The notes: generated from the letters alone by a model not told the origin. Positions 8,087 to 17,269 are shown, counted from the stretch's first letter. The stretch: 64,000 nt of DNA from Roseomonas sp. E05 (GCF_030063475.1 NZ_JASIRT010000001.1:186001-250000); one strand, 5' to 3'. Translations and numbers: made by a program.

Positions 8087-8942
8087 GCGCCGCAGCCGCT
8101 ACGCGCGCGACCCGCTCGGGCTGAAGCGCGCCCTTTCCGACCGGCTGCTGCCCGGGCTGGTGGCGGCGATGGCGCTGCTCGCGGCGCTGGCGCTGGCCGG
8201 CACGCATGGCGCCGCGGCGCTGAAGGAGCGCTGGCAGCAGGGCGCCGCCGCCGCCGTGACGGTGCAGCTCCCGCCCGAGCAGTCCGGCCGCATGGACCAG
8301 GCCCTGGCCCTGCTGCGCGGCATGCCCGAAGTGGCCAGCGCCGAGGCGGTGAGCCCGGAGCGGATGCGCGAGCTGCTGCGCCCCTGGCTGGGCGAGGTGC
8401 CGCCGCTGCCCCTGCCCTCGGTGCTGGAGTTGCGGCTGGTGAACCCGGGCATCGATCCCGAGCCGATCGCGCGGCAGCTCGCCGAGGCGGTGCCGGGGGC
8501 GGAGGTCGAGGCGCACGGCATCTGGGTGGCACGGCTGGCGGCGCTGGCGCGCAGCGTGCAGGGCATGGCGCTGGCGGTGCTGCTGCTGGTCGTGGGCGTG
8601 GGGGTCGCGGTGGTGGCGGTGGCGACGCGCGCCGGCCTCGCCTCCCGCCGTCAGGCGATCGAGATCCTGCACGACCTCGGCGCCACGCAGGATTACATCG
8701 CCGGCCGCTTCGCCCGGCGAATCGGGCTGCTGGCGGCCAGTGGCGCGCTGGCCGGCGCGGCGCTCGCCGTGCCGACGCTGGCGGCGCTGGCGGGGGTCGC
8801 CGCGCCGCTGGCCGGCGGCATGGTGCAGCCCTGGTCCTCCCTGCCCTGGCTGGACCTGATCCTGCTGCCGCCGGTGGCGGGCGGCATCGGCTGGGCAACC
8901 GCCCAGGTCAGCGTCCGCCGCTGGCTCCGCCGCCTGCCATGA
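8079..8942 (+). CDS. ftsX: Cell-division protein FtsX
   Basis: Membrane partner of FtsE. 287 residues: a short cytoplasmic N terminus, a first membrane helix (about residues 25-45), a periplasmic domain with the ECD pattern of the family (VTVQLPPEQ..., a MPEVASAEAVSPERMRELLRPWLG segment), and three further helices with the FtsX-permease stretch ASRRQAIEILHDLGATQDYIAGRF between them. Starts 8 bp within ftsE and its stop overlaps the next gene by four bases, so the whole ftsE-ftsX-ydcF-plsC run is translationally coupled. Confidence 0.93.
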   Translation: MAERRSRYARDPLGLKRALSDRLLPGLVAAMALLAALALAGTHGAAALKERWQQGAAAAVTVQLPPEQSGRMDQALALLRGMPEVASAEAVSPERMRELLRPWLGEVPPLPLPSVLELRLVNPGIDPEPIARQLAEAVPGAEVEAHGIWVARLAALARSVQGMALAVLLLVVGVGVAVVAVATRAGLASRRQAIEILHDLGATQDYIAGRFARRIGLLAASGALAGAALAVPTLAALAGVAAPLAGGMVQPWSSLPWLDLILLPPVAGGIGWATAQVSVRRWLRRLP

Positions 8943-9532
8943 GCCTTCCCGACGGCAGCCGCCGCGGCCGGAGAAGCCGGCTGTGGCTGGCCCCGGCCAC
9001 GCTGCTGCTGGTGCTGCTGGGCGGCTTCGCCTTCTTCGCCGGGCAGAGCCGCGCCCGCCCCGAATTCCCGCTGCGGCAGACCGACGGCGTCGCCGTGCTG
9101 ACCGGCGGGCCGCAGCGCGTCGAGGCCGGGATGCGCCTGCTGGCCGAGGGCAAGGCGCGCTGGCTGATCGTCTCCGGCGTCTCGCCCGTGGCGGACCTGG
9201 AGGACCTGGCGCGCACCGCCGGACTGCCGACCGAGGCGCTGGCGGCGCGCACCACCCTGGGCCATGCCGCCACCAGCACGCGCGGCAACGGAAAGGAGAT
9301 TGCGCATTGGGCCCGCTCGCGGCAGATCAGATCCCTGCGCGTCGTCACGGCCGCCTTCCACATGCCCCGTGCCCTGCTGGAGCTGCGTCGCACCCTGCCC
9401 GGGGTGTCGCTGGTCCCGCACCCCGTGCAGACGGAAGGCCCGCGCCTCGCGCTGCTGGCCCGTGAGTACCTGAAGCTGATCGGCGCGATGCTCGGCCTGT
9501 CGGCGCTAACTTCGGAGAGACCGCCCTCGTGA
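8939..9532 (+). CDS. YdcF/ElyC family (DUF218) membrane-anchored protein
   Basis: A 197-residue protein with a basic N terminus and one membrane helix (about residues 17-34), followed by a DUF218 domain as in YdcF, SanA and ElyC, proteins implicated in envelope integrity but of uncertain chemistry. Family signatures seen: AVLTGGPQRVEAGMRLLAEG, WLIVSGV, the TTLGHAATSTRGNGKEI segment and VVTAAFHMPRALLELRR. Overlaps ftsX (ATGA at 8939) and is followed with overlap (GTGA at 9529) by plsC. Genes of this family next to ftsX are known in alphaproteobacteria. Confidence 0.9.
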   Translation: MSLPDGSRRGRRSRLWLAPATLLLVLLGGFAFFAGQSRARPEFPLRQTDGVAVLTGGPQRVEAGMRLLAEGKARWLIVSGVSPVADLEDLARTAGLPTEALAARTTLGHAATSTRGNGKEIAHWARSRQIRSLRVVTAAFHMPRALLELRRTLPGVSLVPHPVQTEGPRLALLAREYLKLIGAMLGLSALTSERPPS

Positions 9533-10332
9533 AGCCCTCGGGCCTGACCCTGTTGCGCTCCGCGCTGTTCAACCTGCTGTTCTTCGGGCTGACCGGCCTC
9601 TGCTGCCTCGTCGGCCTGTTGCTGCTGCCCTTTCCGCGTCGTGTCCTGCGCCGCTACGTGCAGCACTGGGCACGGCTGATGCTGTGGCTGCTGCGGGTGG
9701 TCTGCGGCATCGGCCTGCGCGTGACGGGGCGGGAGAACCTGCCGGCCGGGCCCGCGGTCATCGCCGCCAAGCACCAGTCGGCCTATGACACCATCGTCTG
9801 GTTCGCCCTGCTGCCGGAGCCGGTCTATGTGCTGAAGCGCGAGTTGCTGCGCATTCCTGCCTGGGGTTGGCTGGCGCGGCACTATGGGGCGGTGGCGGTG
9901 GACCGCCGGGGCGGGGCGGCGGCGCTGAAGGGCATGGTGCGGCAGGCGGGCCAGGCGCTGGCGGCGGGCGACCAGATCGTCATCTTCCCCGAGGGCACCC
10001 GCACGGCCCCCGGCACCCGCGTGCCCTACCAGCCCGGCGTGGTGGCGCTGGCGGCGGCCAGCGGCGCCCCCGTGGTGCCCGCCGCGACCGACAGTGGCCT
10101 GTATTGGGGCCGCCGGGCCTTCGCCAAGCAGCCCGGCCTGATCACCGTGGCCATCCTGCCGCCCTTGCCCCCTGGCCTGCCCCGCGCACAACTTCTGCAG
10201 CAGCTGGAAACGGCGATCGAAACCGAAACGGATCGACTCGTCGCGGCGGCGGGCGACCCCTGCGCAGGCGCAACACCTGTGGATAATTCTGTGGGACAAG
10301 TTGCGGGGCATTCTTCAGAGCGCGTCCAGTAG
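9529..10332 (+). CDS. plsC: 1-acyl-sn-glycerol-3-phosphate acyltransferase
   Basis: Inner-membrane acyltransferase making phosphatidic acid from lysophosphatidic acid. 267 residues: hydrophobic N-terminal region with one or two helices, then the acyltransferase blocks: AAKHQSAYDT (variant of HxxxxD, histidine and aspartate present), FPEGTRTAPG, and the downstream PVVPAATDSG. GTG start overlapping the previous stop. The last 30 codons run through a perfect DnaA-box sequence (10278-10286), so the extreme C terminus (PVDNSVGQVAGHSSERVQ) may be poorly conserved. Confidence 0.92.
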   Translation: MKPSGLTLLRSALFNLLFFGLTGLCCLVGLLLLPFPRRVLRRYVQHWARLMLWLLRVVCGIGLRVTGRENLPAGPAVIAAKHQSAYDTIVWFALLPEPVYVLKRELLRIPAWGWLARHYGAVAVDRRGGAAALKGMVRQAGQALAAGDQIVIFPEGTRTAPGTRVPYQPGVVALAAASGAPVVPAATDSGLYWGRRAFAKQPGLITVAILPPLPPGLPRAQLLQQLETAIETETDRLVAAAGDPCAGATPVDNSVGQVAGHSSERVQ

Positions 10333-10524
10333 CGCCCCGCAAGCCTCTGGCAAACCTGAATTTCGCCTGCAGGAGGCGGCCGGCGCTTCCGTTACCCGAC
10401 CGGCTCATTCCTCTCAATCACCTGAAAAACATGGATTTTCCCCAACGCCTGCAGAGCTTGCGCGGCGCCGAGCGCATAATCGCTTGGCCTGTGCCGGGAA
10501 GGCCACAGGGGGAGCTGTGGATAA
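10278..10524. promoter_or_regulatory. Two perfect DnaA-box sequences in the plsC-chaC gap
   Basis: TGTGGATAA, the reverse complement of the consensus DnaA box TTATCCACA, occurs at 10278-10286 (inside the plsC 3' end) and 10516-10524, in the same orientation. Both are flanked by near copies of the box core (TCTGTGGG, CTCTGCGG). The enclosed 10333-10515 stretch has no supported gene and includes A/T-rich patches around 10420-10445. The arrangement could be a replication origin or DnaA-titration/regulatory site; see findings. Confidence 0.45.
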
Positions 10525-10577
10525 CTCTGCGGAAAAGCAGCCCCGAGCCTTGTGACGGCTGGCGCGACTCGACGGCC

Positions 10578-11147
10578 TCAGCCTGCCAGGGCCGCCGGCA
10601 GCAGCGCGGCGATGCGGTCCAGCGCCGCGTCGCGCACGCCGAGGCTTCGCAGGTGCGTCACGGTGTTCAGGAGATAATCGCGGTTCGGCCCCATCCGGCC
10701 GCTGCCCCGCGCGATCGCCACCGCCGCCCGCTCCGGGGTCATCTCGCGGCAATAGGCCTGCCCGCGGCGGTTCGCCACGAAGGTGACGGCCTGCCGCACC
10801 GCGCCCGTGTCCAGCAGGCGGACCGGCAGGCGGCGGCGCTGGTAGTGGTCGCCAATCATCTCCCGCGCATCCAGATAGGCCAGCACCCCGGCAGCCTCGG
10901 CGGCCGGCACACGGAAGGCGACGCCACGGCAGGCGCCGCCGCGGTCCAGGCCGAGCACCAGGCCAGGGCAGTCCGGCGTGCCGCGATACTCGCGCGACCA
11001 CAGGCAGAAGCGCCGGTGGAAGCCGTGCAGCAGGGCCGGATGCCGGGCCGCATAGGCGAAGCCCGGCTTCCAGATCAGGGAGCCGTAGCCGAAGACGTAG
11101 AGGTCTCCGTCGGGGTCGAGCAGGCTGAGGGGCAGGAGCGGGGCCAT
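10578..11147 (-). CDS. chaC: ChaC-type gamma-glutamylcyclotransferase
   Basis: Cytosolic enzyme that cleaves glutathione to 5-oxoproline and Cys-Gly. 189 residues with the family substrate loop YVFGYGSLIWKPGF, the CLWSREYRGTPDCPGLVLGL segment, and the catalytic-glutamate region YLDAREMIGDHYQRR. Length is normal for bacterial ChaC (about 180-230). It converges on plsC across a 245-bp gap with the DnaA-box sequences, and diverges from the DUF2125 gene across about 140 bp. Confidence 0.92.
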   Translation of the reverse strand: MAPLLPLSLLDPDGDLYVFGYGSLIWKPGFAYAARHPALLHGFHRRFCLWSREYRGTPDCPGLVLGLDRGGACRGVAFRVPAAEAAGVLAYLDAREMIGDHYQRRRLPVRLLDTGAVRQAVTFVANRRGQAYCREMTPERAAVAIARGSGRMGPNRDYLLNTVTHLRSLGVRDAALDRIAALLPAALAG

Positions 11148-11290
11148 CGGTGAGAACGGACAGCGCTGTCCCGCCGCCTGCGAAGGCGATCGGGCGAACG
11201 ACCGGTCCGGAAGGGGTGGAACGGGAATGGCCGCGGGGCGAAGGCATAGCGTTTCCGCCCGCAGCCATCGACCCTATATCCTGAAGCACG

Positions 11291-12337
11291 ATGACCCGAA
11301 AGCCACAAGCCCCGCGCCGCCGCGGGTTTCATCCCGGGCGGCTCCTGCTTGGGCTCGCCCTGTTGCTGGTGCTGCTCGGCGCCGGTCACACCATGCTGTG
11401 GCGCCTCATGACAGAGCGGCTGGAGCAGGGCTTCGAGCGCTGGGCCGAGGCGCGCCGCGCGCAGGGCTGGCAGGTCACGCATGCCCCGCCGCGCCGTGGT
11501 GGATGGCCGCTCTCCGCCAGCCTCATCCTGCCCGCCCTGCGGATCGCCGCCCCGCCCGGCGGCCCGCTGGGCGGGCTGGCCTGGCAGGCGGCCGCGGTGC
11601 GCCTGCGCATCGTGCCGCCGGATCTGCAAACGCTGCTCGTCGAGGCCCAGGGACCGCAACGGCTGGTGGCCGACTCGCAGGAACTGCCCTTCGCCGCCGC
11701 TCACCTCACCGCCGCCCTGCCGATCGCCGAGGGCGCGTCACCCGGCTCCGCCCGGATCATGGCCCGGCAGCTTCGCCTGGGCCCTCCGGCGGGCGCGGTG
11801 ACGGTGGCGGAGGCCGAGGCGGAACTGGAAGGCCGCGACGGCCCCGCCCTCACCCTGGCGCTGACCCTGCACGGCGTGGCGCTGCCCTGGAACCTGCCGC
11901 TCGGCCGGCAGGTGGAGACGGCCTCGCTGGAAGCGGCACTGATGGAGCCGGTGCCGGGCGGATATCAACCTGCGCGGCGCGCGGCGGCCTGGCGCGATGC
12001 CGGCGGCACGCTGGAACTGCGCGCCCTGACGCTGCGCTGGGGCGAGGTGGCCGCCAGCGCCGCCGCCACCCTGGCGCTCGACGCCGCGCTGCAGCCGACC
12101 GGCGCAGGCACCCTGCGCGTGGCCGGCGCGGCGGAGGGGCTGGAGGCCCTGGCCGGGGCGGGCCTGCTGGCGCCCCGCACGGCCGGCCTCGCCCGCAGCC
12201 TGGTGCCGCTGATGGCGCGCCCCGATCCGGCCGGCGGCCCGCCCCAGATCGAGGTGCCCGTGACCCTGGAGGACCGCACCCTGGCGGCAGCGCGCATTCC
12301 CGTGCTGCGGCTGCCGGCGATCGAATGGGGGCGCTGA
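11291..12337 (+). CDS. DUF2125 domain protein, membrane-anchored
   Basis: A 348-residue protein with basic N terminus and one membrane helix (LLLGLALLLVLLGAGHTMLW), then the DUF2125 hallmark MTERLEQGFERWAEARRAQGWQV and GGWPLSASLILPALRI. DUF2125 is largely limited to alphaproteobacteria and resembles AsmA-like, lipid-bridge-like repeats in predicted fold; function is not established. The protein is expected in the periplasm, tethered to the inner membrane. A compact hairpin terminator follows its stop, shared with the convergent DUF4175 gene. Confidence 0.85.
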   Translation: MTRKPQAPRRRGFHPGRLLLGLALLLVLLGAGHTMLWRLMTERLEQGFERWAEARRAQGWQVTHAPPRRGGWPLSASLILPALRIAAPPGGPLGGLAWQAAAVRLRIVPPDLQTLLVEAQGPQRLVADSQELPFAAAHLTAALPIAEGASPGSARIMARQLRLGPPAGAVTVAEAEAELEGRDGPALTLALTLHGVALPWNLPLGRQVETASLEAALMEPVPGGYQPARRAAAWRDAGGTLELRALTLRWGEVAASAAATLALDAALQPTGAGTLRVAGAAEGLEALAGAGLLAPRTAGLARSLVPLMARPDPAGGPPQIEVPVTLEDRTLAAARIPVLRLPAIEWGR

Positions 12338-12354
12338 GGGGCCGGAACGAAAAA

Positions 12355-12385
12355 GGCCGGAGGAAGGAATTCCTCCGGCCCCTCG
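12355..12385. terminator. Compact hairpin between convergent genes, related to the dispersed repeat
   Basis: GGCCGGAGGAA / TTCCTCCGGCC arms around GGAA (12355-12380), preceded by an A-run and followed by C/T-rich sequence. The GGAATTCC core and position between convergent genes resemble one arm of the larger dispersed inverted repeat, so this may be a half copy. Confidence 0.7.
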
Positions 12386-12406
12386 CCTTCCTTCCGTCCG
12401 GTCGCG

Positions 12407-14977
12407 TCAGTAGGACTTGAGCAGACGGTCGATGTAGTCCAGCTCGCTCGGCGGGCGCTCGCGCTCGGCGCCACGGCGGCGCAGCTCCTCCTGGATGCGG
12501 CGGCTGCGCAGCATCTCTGCCTCCTCCGGCACCTGCGTGTCGCTGCCCTGGTCGCTGGCACCAGGCGCATCGCGCGTCGGGCGGCCCAGCGGATCACGGC
12601 CCTGGCCCTGGCCTGCGACGCGGTCCTCCCCCTGCGTGCCCACCGCCGCGCCAGGATTGCCCTGGCCGTCGCCCTGCCCTTCGCCCTGACCCTGGCCGAA
12701 CTGCTGCTGCATGGACTGCGCCATCTGCCGGCCGCCCTCCTGCAATTCGCGGATCGCCTCCTGCTGGTGCCCGCTGGCGTCGCCGCCCTGGCCGAGCGCC
12801 TCCTGCGCCTGGCGCATCGCCTGATCGGCGCGGCCGAGCGCCTCCGGGATCTCGCCCGTCAGGTCGCCGAACTGCTGCATCAGCTCGCCGAGCGCACGGC
12901 GCAGGGCGCGCTGGGTGCGCGCATCACGCCGCGCCTCCTCTCCGGACGGGTTTCCCGCCTGCGGCTGGCCGGAGGGCTGGCCCCCCGGCTGCGGCCGGCC
13001 GGGGGGCATGCCCGGGCGCCGCTCGGACGGCTGCTCCTGCGCACCCTCGCGCTGATGGCTGCGGTCGAGCAGTTGGCCCTGCCGCTGCACCATGTCCTGC
13101 ACCGCGCCCATCTGCTGCTCGCCGCGCTGCTGTTGCTGCTGCTGCTGGCTACTGTTGCGGCCGCCTTCGGGCCGCGCGGCGATGCGGCCCTGCTGCAGCG
13201 CCTCCAGCATCTGCTCCAGTTGGGCCAACTCCTGCTGCAGGCGGTCGGTACGGCCCTCGCGCGCCGTCTCCTGCATCTCCTGCATGCGGCGCTCCAGCTC
13301 CCGCTGCTCCATCGCCTGCTGGTTCGGGTCGAGCGGCGCCGGCTCCATTCCCTGCTGGCGCATGCGCTCCAGCAGGGCCTCCAGGTGGCGCTGCACGGCC
13401 TCGCGCAGCTCCTGCACGCGGCGCTCCAGCTCGGCCCGCTGCCCGGCGTCCGGCGGCGTGCGCTCGGCCTCGGCCAAGGCCTCGCGCAGCGCCTCGCGGG
13501 CTTCCGCCAGGGCGCGGGCGGTGCGGTCGGCAAGGCCTTCTTCCAGCGCCACGGCGGTGTCCCACATCAGCTTCTGCACCTCCCCGATGGCCTCGGGGCG
13601 GCGGTCACGCATCAGCTGGAAACGGGCGACGCGCAGGGCGAGGAAGGTGGTGCTGTCGTGCTCGAAGGCCTCCGGGCGCGCGGCGAGTTCGTCGAGGCCG
13701 CGCCGCACGCCGTCGCGCCCCAGCGGGTCAAGCGACAGCGCCTTGCGCAGCTCCACCAGCATGCGTGCCACCGGGTGCGTGAAGGGCCGCTCGGGCAGGA
13801 TCAGCTCCTGCGTCTCCGAGGCGCCCTGCTGCCCGGCCCCGTCGCGCGCCAGGACGCGCACCCGCACCGGCAACCCGGCCCAGGGATGCGCCGAAAGGTC
13901 CGGCTGCGCCACGCCCTTGCGGGCACGCGGCTCGCCGCCGGCGAGCGGCAGGTCCAGCAGCAGCGGCTCCGCATGCGGCCGGGCGGCGAGGCGGATCTCG
14001 GCCTGCGCGGCATTGACGCCCCAGTCGTCATCGGCGCGCCAGGGCAGCCGTACCGCCAGCCCGCGCGGCGATGGCGCAGGCGCCTCGGTGAAGGCGGCGG
14101 TCGGCGGAGCGTCGGCCTGCACGCTGAAGGTCCAGGCGGCGAGATCGCGGCCGCCGCGGCGCAGCACGATCCGGGCACCGCGAGCCAGCGGCGCCTCAAG
14201 GGCGAAGGAGCCGGCGTCAAGCGCACGGAAGGGCGTGGCGTGCTCGTCCACCCGAAGTTCGGGCACGCCGCCGCTGCCGCCGGAGAGGGCGATCTGTAGC
14301 GTGCTGCCCTGCGGCACGGTCAGCGCGCCGCCGGCGAGGTCGAGGAAGAGAGGGGCGGCACCGGTATAGGCGGGCGGCGTCACCCAGGCCTCCAGCTTCA
14401 GCGCGGCGCCGAGCGGCGCGGCATGCAGGCTGGGCCAGAGGGCGCGGCGCAGCCGCTCGCCCGCCTCGCCGCCGGCGAGGACAAGGGAGGCGCAGACCGC
14501 GACCAGCAGGCCGGTGCGCAAGGCCCGCGGGTCGCGCGCCGCCAGGTTGGGCCGGGGCGCGCCGACGCGCAGCCGGCGCAAGCCGGCCAGCGCCCGCGCC
14601 TGGTGCGCGCGCCAGAGCGCCAGGGTGGCGGGGTCCTCGGTCAGGGCCTGGTCGCGCAGGGTGGAGAGCGGACGATGCCGCAGGCCGGAAGCGGTCTCCA
14701 GCCGACGCTCGGCGGCGGCCTCGCCGGGCCAGGCGAAGCCGCGGAAGCCACGCCAGAGGGCGGCGCCCAGCGCCAGCGCGAAGCCGGCCAGGAGGGCCAG
14801 ATGCAGCCAGGGCGGCAGATGGAGAAAGAGGCCGGACCAGGCGGCCAGCAGGAACAGGCCGATGACGCCGAGCGCCGGCCAGAGCCGGGGCCACAGCGCC
14901 TCCCAGCCGAGCGCGAGGCGCGCGAGCCGCAGCCCCCGCGCTAGGCGCCGGGCCAGCGGAGCGCGCCGCTCCGTCAT
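12407..14977 (-). CDS. DUF4175 / TIGR02302 family large membrane protein
   Basis: An 856-residue protein of the alphaproteobacterial TIGR02302 (DUF4175) family, function unknown. N terminus has two closely spaced membrane helices (ALGVIGLFLLAAWSGLF and LHLALLAGFALALGAALW), then a third near residue 145. The middle is a beta-rich extracytoplasmic region with Ig-like features (TPPAYTGAAPLFLDL). From about residue 440 on, it is strongly helical and charged, with glutamine-rich coiled coil and a Gln/Gly-rich low-complexity stretch; it ends ELDYIDRLLKSY, a conserved family tail. The ATG at 14977 overlaps the lysA stop as ATGA; an in-frame upstream codon at 15013 is less likely. Co-transcription with lysA is expected. 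Confidence 0.88.
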   Translation of the reverse strand: MTERRAPLARRLARGLRLARLALGWEALWPRLWPALGVIGLFLLAAWSGLFLHLPPWLHLALLAGFALALGAALWRGFRGFAWPGEAAAERRLETASGLRHRPLSTLRDQALTEDPATLALWRAHQARALAGLRRLRVGAPRPNLAARDPRALRTGLLVAVCASLVLAGGEAGERLRRALWPSLHAAPLGAALKLEAWVTPPAYTGAAPLFLDLAGGALTVPQGSTLQIALSGGSGGVPELRVDEHATPFRALDAGSFALEAPLARGARIVLRRGGRDLAAWTFSVQADAPPTAAFTEAPAPSPRGLAVRLPWRADDDWGVNAAQAEIRLAARPHAEPLLLDLPLAGGEPRARKGVAQPDLSAHPWAGLPVRVRVLARDGAGQQGASETQELILPERPFTHPVARMLVELRKALSLDPLGRDGVRRGLDELAARPEAFEHDSTTFLALRVARFQLMRDRRPEAIGEVQKLMWDTAVALEEGLADRTARALAEAREALREALAEAERTPPDAGQRAELERRVQELREAVQRHLEALLERMRQQGMEPAPLDPNQQAMEQRELERRMQEMQETAREGRTDRLQQELAQLEQMLEALQQGRIAARPEGGRNSSQQQQQQQRGEQQMGAVQDMVQRQGQLLDRSHQREGAQEQPSERRPGMPPGRPQPGGQPSGQPQAGNPSGEEARRDARTQRALRRALGELMQQFGDLTGEIPEALGRADQAMRQAQEALGQGGDASGHQQEAIRELQEGGRQMAQSMQQQFGQGQGEGQGDGQGNPGAAVGTQGEDRVAGQGQGRDPLGRPTRDAPGASDQGSDTQVPEEAEMLRSRRIQEELRRRGAERERPPSELDYIDRLLKSY

Positions 14978-16341
14978 GCCGGGGGGGCCGCCGTGACGGC
15001 CGGGGTGAGCCATTCCGGCAGGCGCTGGTGCGCCAGCAGGTCCTCAGGCGTCTGCCGGGGCCGCACAACGGCGAAGCGGGTGCCATCCACCAGCACTTCG
15101 GCCGCCAGGGGGCGGGCGTTGTAGGTGCTGCTCATGACCGCACCATAAGCACCTGCGTCGAGGAATGCGATCAATTCCCCTGGGGGAAGCGAGGGCAATT
15201 CGCGGCCGCGCGCGAAGGTGTCACCGCTCTCGCAAACCGGCCCGACCACGTCGGCGGGGGAGCACGGCGCCGCCAGCGCCGTGGGCGAGACCGGCAGGAT
15301 GCCGTGCCAGGCCTCGTACATGGCCGGGCGCACGAGGTCGTTCATGGCGGCGTCGGCCACCACGAAGCGGCGGGCGCGGCCCTGCTTCTGCAGCACCACC
15401 GAAGCCAGCAGCACGCCCGCCGGCCCGGCGATCCAGCGGCCCGGCTCCAGCATGACCGGCAGGCCCAGCTCGCCCAGCGTCGCCTTGATGGCGCCGGCCA
15501 GCGCCTCGGGCGGGGGCGGCGCCTCGTCGCGATAGGGGATGCCGAGGCCGCCGCCGCAATCCACCCGCTCGATGGGCAGGCCGGCGGCGCGCAGGCCGCG
15601 CACCATCTCGGCCAGCCGGGCATAGGCGGCGCGATAGGCGGCGACGCCCTCGGTGATCTGGCTGCCGATATGCGTGGCGATGCCGATCGGCCGGATGCCG
15701 GGCAGCACCGCCATGCGGGCATAGAGGGCGGGTGCGTCCTCGAAGTCGATGCCGAACTTGTTCTCCGCCTTGCCGGTGGTGATCTTGGCGTGCGTCCCGG
15801 CATCCACGTCGGGGTTCACGCGCAGCGCCACCGGGGCGCGCAGGCCCATCTCCGCCGCGATGGCGGAGAGCATCTCGACCTCCTCCGCGCTCTCGGCATT
15901 GATCTGGAAGATGCCCTCGCGCAGCGCCAGACGGATCTCCTCCGGCTGCTTGCCGACGCCGGAGAAGACCGTGGCCCCGGCCGGGATGCCGGCGGCCAGG
16001 GTGGCGCGCAACTCGCCGGCGCTGACGATGTCGGCCCCCGCTCCCTCGGCGGCGAGGACGCGCAGCACGGCCTGGTTGTCATTGGCCTTGGCGGCGTAGT
16101 GGATGCTGGCCTTCAGGCCGGCGTCGTCGAGCGCGGCGCGCAGCGCGCGGAAGCGGCGGCGCAGGGTGCCGGCGGAATAGACCCAGGTCGGCGTGCCGAC
16201 CTCGCGCGCGATGCGGGCGAGCGGCACCTCCTCCATCAGCAGCCCGTCCAGGGCATGCGCGGAAAGCGCCGGGCGGGCGGCGATGAGGTCGGCGAAGGTG
16301 GGGTCGGCGCCCTCAGGGGCGGCGGGGAGCGGAGCGGCCAT
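14974..16341 (-). CDS. lysA: Diaminopimelate decarboxylase
   Basis: PLP enzyme forming L-lysine from meso-diaminopimelate, the last step of lysine synthesis. 455 residues. The PLP lysine is K85 in IHYAAKANDNQ; the substrate/PLP motifs HIGSQI, GGGLGIPY, EPGRWI and the second-domain VCESGDTF and GAYG segments are all present. Slightly longer than usual at the N terminus by about 15 residues, so a downstream start is possible but none is clearly better. Followed with ATGA overlap by the DUF4175 gene. Here lysA lies about 4 kb from argH-lptM rather than next to them. Confidence 0.95.
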   Translation of the reverse strand: MAAPLPAAPEGADPTFADLIAARPALSAHALDGLLMEEVPLARIAREVGTPTWVYSAGTLRRRFRALRAALDDAGLKASIHYAAKANDNQAVLRVLAAEGAGADIVSAGELRATLAAGIPAGATVFSGVGKQPEEIRLALREGIFQINAESAEEVEMLSAIAAEMGLRAPVALRVNPDVDAGTHAKITTGKAENKFGIDFEDAPALYARMAVLPGIRPIGIATHIGSQITEGVAAYRAAYARLAEMVRGLRAAGLPIERVDCGGGLGIPYRDEAPPPPEALAGAIKATLGELGLPVMLEPGRWIAGPAGVLLASVVLQKQGRARRFVVADAAMNDLVRPAMYEAWHGILPVSPTALAAPCSPADVVGPVCESGDTFARGRELPSLPPGELIAFLDAGAYGAVMSSTYNARPLAAEVLVDGTRFAVVRPRQTPEDLLAHQRLPEWLTPAVTAAPPA

Positions 16342-16399
16342 GGCATTATTGTGATGCGCCGGAGGGCCGGAGAAAAGCGGCGTGGATGGGGGGCCTGCC

Positions 16400-17269
16400 C
16401 TACCAGCCGAGCGGGTCGAAATCGGCGAAGCGCGGCTCGCCCAGGGCGGCCCCCTGCCCGGCCTCGGCGGCCAGGCAGGCGCCGAGGATCTGCACCCAGG
16501 CCAGGGCCGGCGCGAGGGCCGGCGGCTGCCCGCCCGCCGGCGGCGGCAGCGCGAAGCGCAGCACTCCCTCCGGTGCCAGCCCGCCCCAGGCGCCGAGCAG
16601 CAGCACCGGGCAGCCCAGCGCCCGCGCCTGCCCCGGCAGCGCCTCGCCCTGGCGCGCGGCGGCGGGGCCGAGGCCGATCAGCAGCAGCGCGTCCTCCGCC
16701 CGCGCGGTGCCGAGCTGCGCCCGTGCCAAATCCGGGGCGCCGTCGAGCAGGCTGGCCGGGCGGCCGTGCCGGGCCAGCAGCAGGTGCAGGGCCGCGGCCG
16801 CCGGGCGGCCTTCGGCGTCGCAGCCGATCCAGACCAGCCGCGCCCGGCCGAGCTGCCGGCCCGCCGCCTGCAGCGCCGCCTCGTCCAGCCCGTCCAGCAG
16901 GCTGCGCAGCCCCGCCATCTCATGCGCCACCACGGCGCGGGCGGCTTCCAGCCCGCCCGCATGCGGCGCGAGGCGGCGGTGCAGCCGCGAGGCCTCGGCG
17001 GTGACGCCCTGGGCACGGGCGAAGACGGCCGACTTGAACAGCCGCTGCATCTCGCGGAAGCCGTCATAGCCGAAGCTCTTGGCGAAGCGCACCAGCGCGG
17101 AAGGGTGCGCCGCCACATGCCCCGCCAGGACGCGCAGCGGCGCCAGCGCCACCTCGTCCGGATTGGCCAGCAGATAGCGCGCGATGCGCTGGAACTGCGG
17201 GCTGAGGCCGGGCAGGCGTTCCTGGAGGCGCAGGGCGAGGGCGGGAAAGCTGTCGGGCGGGATGCTCAT
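16400..17269 (-). CDS. MurR/RpiR family transcriptional regulator
   Basis: A 289-residue regulator with the RpiR-type N-terminal helix-turn-helix (FQRIARYLLANPDEVALAPLRVLAGHVAAHPSALVRFAKSFGYDGF) and a C-terminal SIS-like sugar-phosphate-binding domain (VWIGCDAEGRPAAAAL, later LLLIGLGPA). RpiR proteins usually respond to phosphosugars. ATG at 17269 (MSIPPDSFPAL) gives the conserved start; the frame extends to 17308 without extra conservation. It is divergent from a flavin-dependent oxidoreductase gene across a 170-bp AT-richer gap with inverted repeats, and may control that gene. Confidence 0.88.
   Translation of the reverse strand: MSIPPDSFPALALRLQERLPGLSPQFQRIARYLLANPDEVALAPLRVLAGHVAAHPSALVRFAKSFGYDGFREMQRLFKSAVFARAQGVTAEASRLHRRLAPHAGGLEAARAVVAHEMAGLRSLLDGLDEAALQAAGRQLGRARLVWIGCDAEGRPAAAALHLLLARHGRPASLLDGAPDLARAQLGTARAEDALLLIGLGPAAARQGEALPGQARALGCPVLLLGAWGGLAPEGVLRFALPPPAGGQPPALAPALAWVQILGACLAAEAGQGAALGEPRFADFDPLGW

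Noticed and set aside
12767-14299. 510-residue plus-strand open frame opposite the DUF4175 gene
   Set aside because: Leucine/histidine-rich antisense frame. The minus-strand product has the conserved DUF4175 tail ELDYIDRLLKSY.
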